Shown: positions 63,372 to 64,000 of the stretch, one piece after another
How the letters are laid out: each line of letters begins with the position of its first letter
Numbering within the stretch: position 1 is the stretch's first letter
DNA from: Natronolimnobius sp. AArcel1
GTDB lineage: Archaea; Halobacteriota; Halobacteria; Halobacteriales; Natrialbaceae
Reading direction: 5' to 3'
Length of the DNA stretch: 64,000 nt
Assembly (NCBI RefSeq): GCF_011043775.1
Contig: NZ_JAAKXY010000005.1
Location: 1 to 64,000 of the forward strand
Program-made: the position numbers and the translations under genes
The notes under the pieces: model-generated
Seen by the model: the letters and a program-made list of their open reading frames with translations, nothing else
What the model was told of the DNA's origin: nothing
Database searches by the model: none

Positions 63372-64000
63372 TTACAACAACTGTTCTAGGATTTTTCGCT
63401 GTCCAGCCCGGAGATGTTGGGTGAACGTGGCTCGAGCAATACCAAGATGATCCGAGAGCTCTGTTGCACTCGAGCCACGTGGAATCTCGAAGTACTCATC
63501 GTAGAACGCGTGCCGAAGGACCTCCTGCTGGCGGTCGGTAAGTGGTTCGAGAATCTCAGTGGTCGACCCAAAGGACTGGGCCTCTGATTCGGTCCCAAAC
63601 CAGACAATTGAGGCAGTTACGTTGTCGTAGGTTTCCTCGAGAGAGTCGACAATGCTCGCGACAGAACTCGGCTCTGGAACGCTTCCAGAAAGGATGGTTT
63701 GCTCAGCAGAAACACTGGTACTGCGATACCTCACACCAGCTTCAGTGAGCGACGTTTCGGGTGTGGGTGGTGATGCAAGTAGATCACAACGGATCGTGTC
63801 TGACTCACGTGTCCACTCGAGAAGCTCGAGTCCTTCGCAGCTGTCTACAGCAGACTCGAGTTCGCCGGGGCGAACCCCCTTGACACGAGCCAGGTATAAC
63901 GTCTGGCCATCGGTGCGCTCCAGGACCGATAACACAGCAATGTCGGTAGAAACTGCCACAGCGCGAGCTAACTGGACGAGAAGAATCTCTTCATCGGTAA
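63372..64000 (-). CDS. HTH10 (bacterio-opsin-activator type) regulator, 5' end outside the window
   Basis: At least 209 residues, running open to the window edge at 64000 (acc gat gaa gag att... on the minus strand, the end of a GAF-type helix, DEEILLVQLARAVA). It then reads TDIAVLSVLERTDGQTLYLARV, a BAT-associated domain, and ends with PLTDRQQEVLRHAFYDEYFE and LGIARATFTQHLRAGQRKIL, the HTH10 DNA-binding region. It is similar in order and length to the C-terminal half of the regulator at 60731, facing it across the broken gene pair. The full domain set, including any receiver or PAS, is not visible. Confidence 0.88.
   Translation of the reverse strand, partial: TDEEILLVQLARAVAVSTDIAVLSVLERTDGQTLYLARVKGVRPGELESAVDSCEGLELLEWTRESDTIRCDLLASPPTPETSLTEAGVRYRSTSVSAEQTILSGSVPEPSSVASIVDSLEETYDNVTASIVWFGTESEAQSFGSTTEILEPLTDRQQEVLRHAFYDEYFEIPRGSSATELSDHLGIARATFTQHLRAGQRKILEQLL

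Noticed and set aside
1-64000. tRNA, rRNA or CRISPR genes
   Set aside because: No cloverleaf, no conserved rRNA segments and no repeat-spacer pattern was seen on either strand; a tRNAscan or Infernal run would settle this.

Overview
The window looks like chromosomal or megaplasmid DNA of a haloarchaeon, probably of the Natrialba/Haloterrigena/Natrinema group. The evidence is very acidic proteins, Tat (RR) signal peptides on nearly all exported proteins, a HemAT globin transducer, bacterio-opsin-activator type HTH regulators, a TrmB regulator, an archaeal surface protein with a PGF-pre-PGF-like region, many start-stop overlaps, and TATA boxes about 26 bases before start codons (leaderless genes). 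No rRNA, tRNA or CRISPR array was seen.

Layout. 1-3010: an insertion-sequence end, then a two-gene module of a membrane-anchored GTPase and a one-pass membrane partner of unknown function. 3519-8013: a geranylgeranyl-reductase-like flavoprotein, an aldehyde dehydrogenase and an acyl/isoprenoid reductase-like SDR. 8190-17867: a HemAT oxygen sensor, exported DUF4397, HAD and DUF1254 proteins (the last two with near-duplicate promoters), a GAP/Sap membrane protein, a type 1 solute-binding lipoprotein and a CPA2 antiporter. 17901-20425: decayed mobile DNA, a RidA protein and a small membrane protein.

20426-38250 is a catabolic island. It holds an IclR regulator, LUD-type lactate oxidation (LutC plus a fused LutB-LutA), a DJ-1/PfpI protein, an SMP-30 lactonase, a complete Dpp/Opp-type ABC importer, three classical SDRs, an NAD-dependent epimerase-like dehydrogenase, a Zn-dependent dehydrogenase and a decayed aldose-epimerase-like gene. 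Sugar dehydrogenases, a lactonase and lactate oxidation together suggest oxidative breakdown of a sugar or deoxysugar that yields lactate, but no dehydratase or aldolase is present. The solute-binding protein of this importer reads as a circular permutation of its family, which is the most unusual object in the window.

38251-41414 is a graveyard of decayed transposases and AT-rich sequence. 41415-53783 carries a second complete Dpp/Opp-type importer, a GH3 beta-glucosidase-like enzyme, a TrmB regulator and an exported GH81 endo-1,3-beta-glucanase. Read together they form a plausible laminarin or other beta-1,3-glucan utilisation locus: secreted depolymerisation, oligosaccharide import, intracellular hydrolysis and sugar-responsive control.

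53914-64000 contains another decayed transposase, a 1365-residue GLUG-repeat surface protein, a 7TM histidine kinase with a response regulator-GAF-HTH10 protein, an IS200/IS605 end, a broken two-gene module resembling a nucleotidyltransferase/HEPN pair, and a second HTH10 regulator cut by the window edge. All family names rest on reading motifs; no database search was possible.
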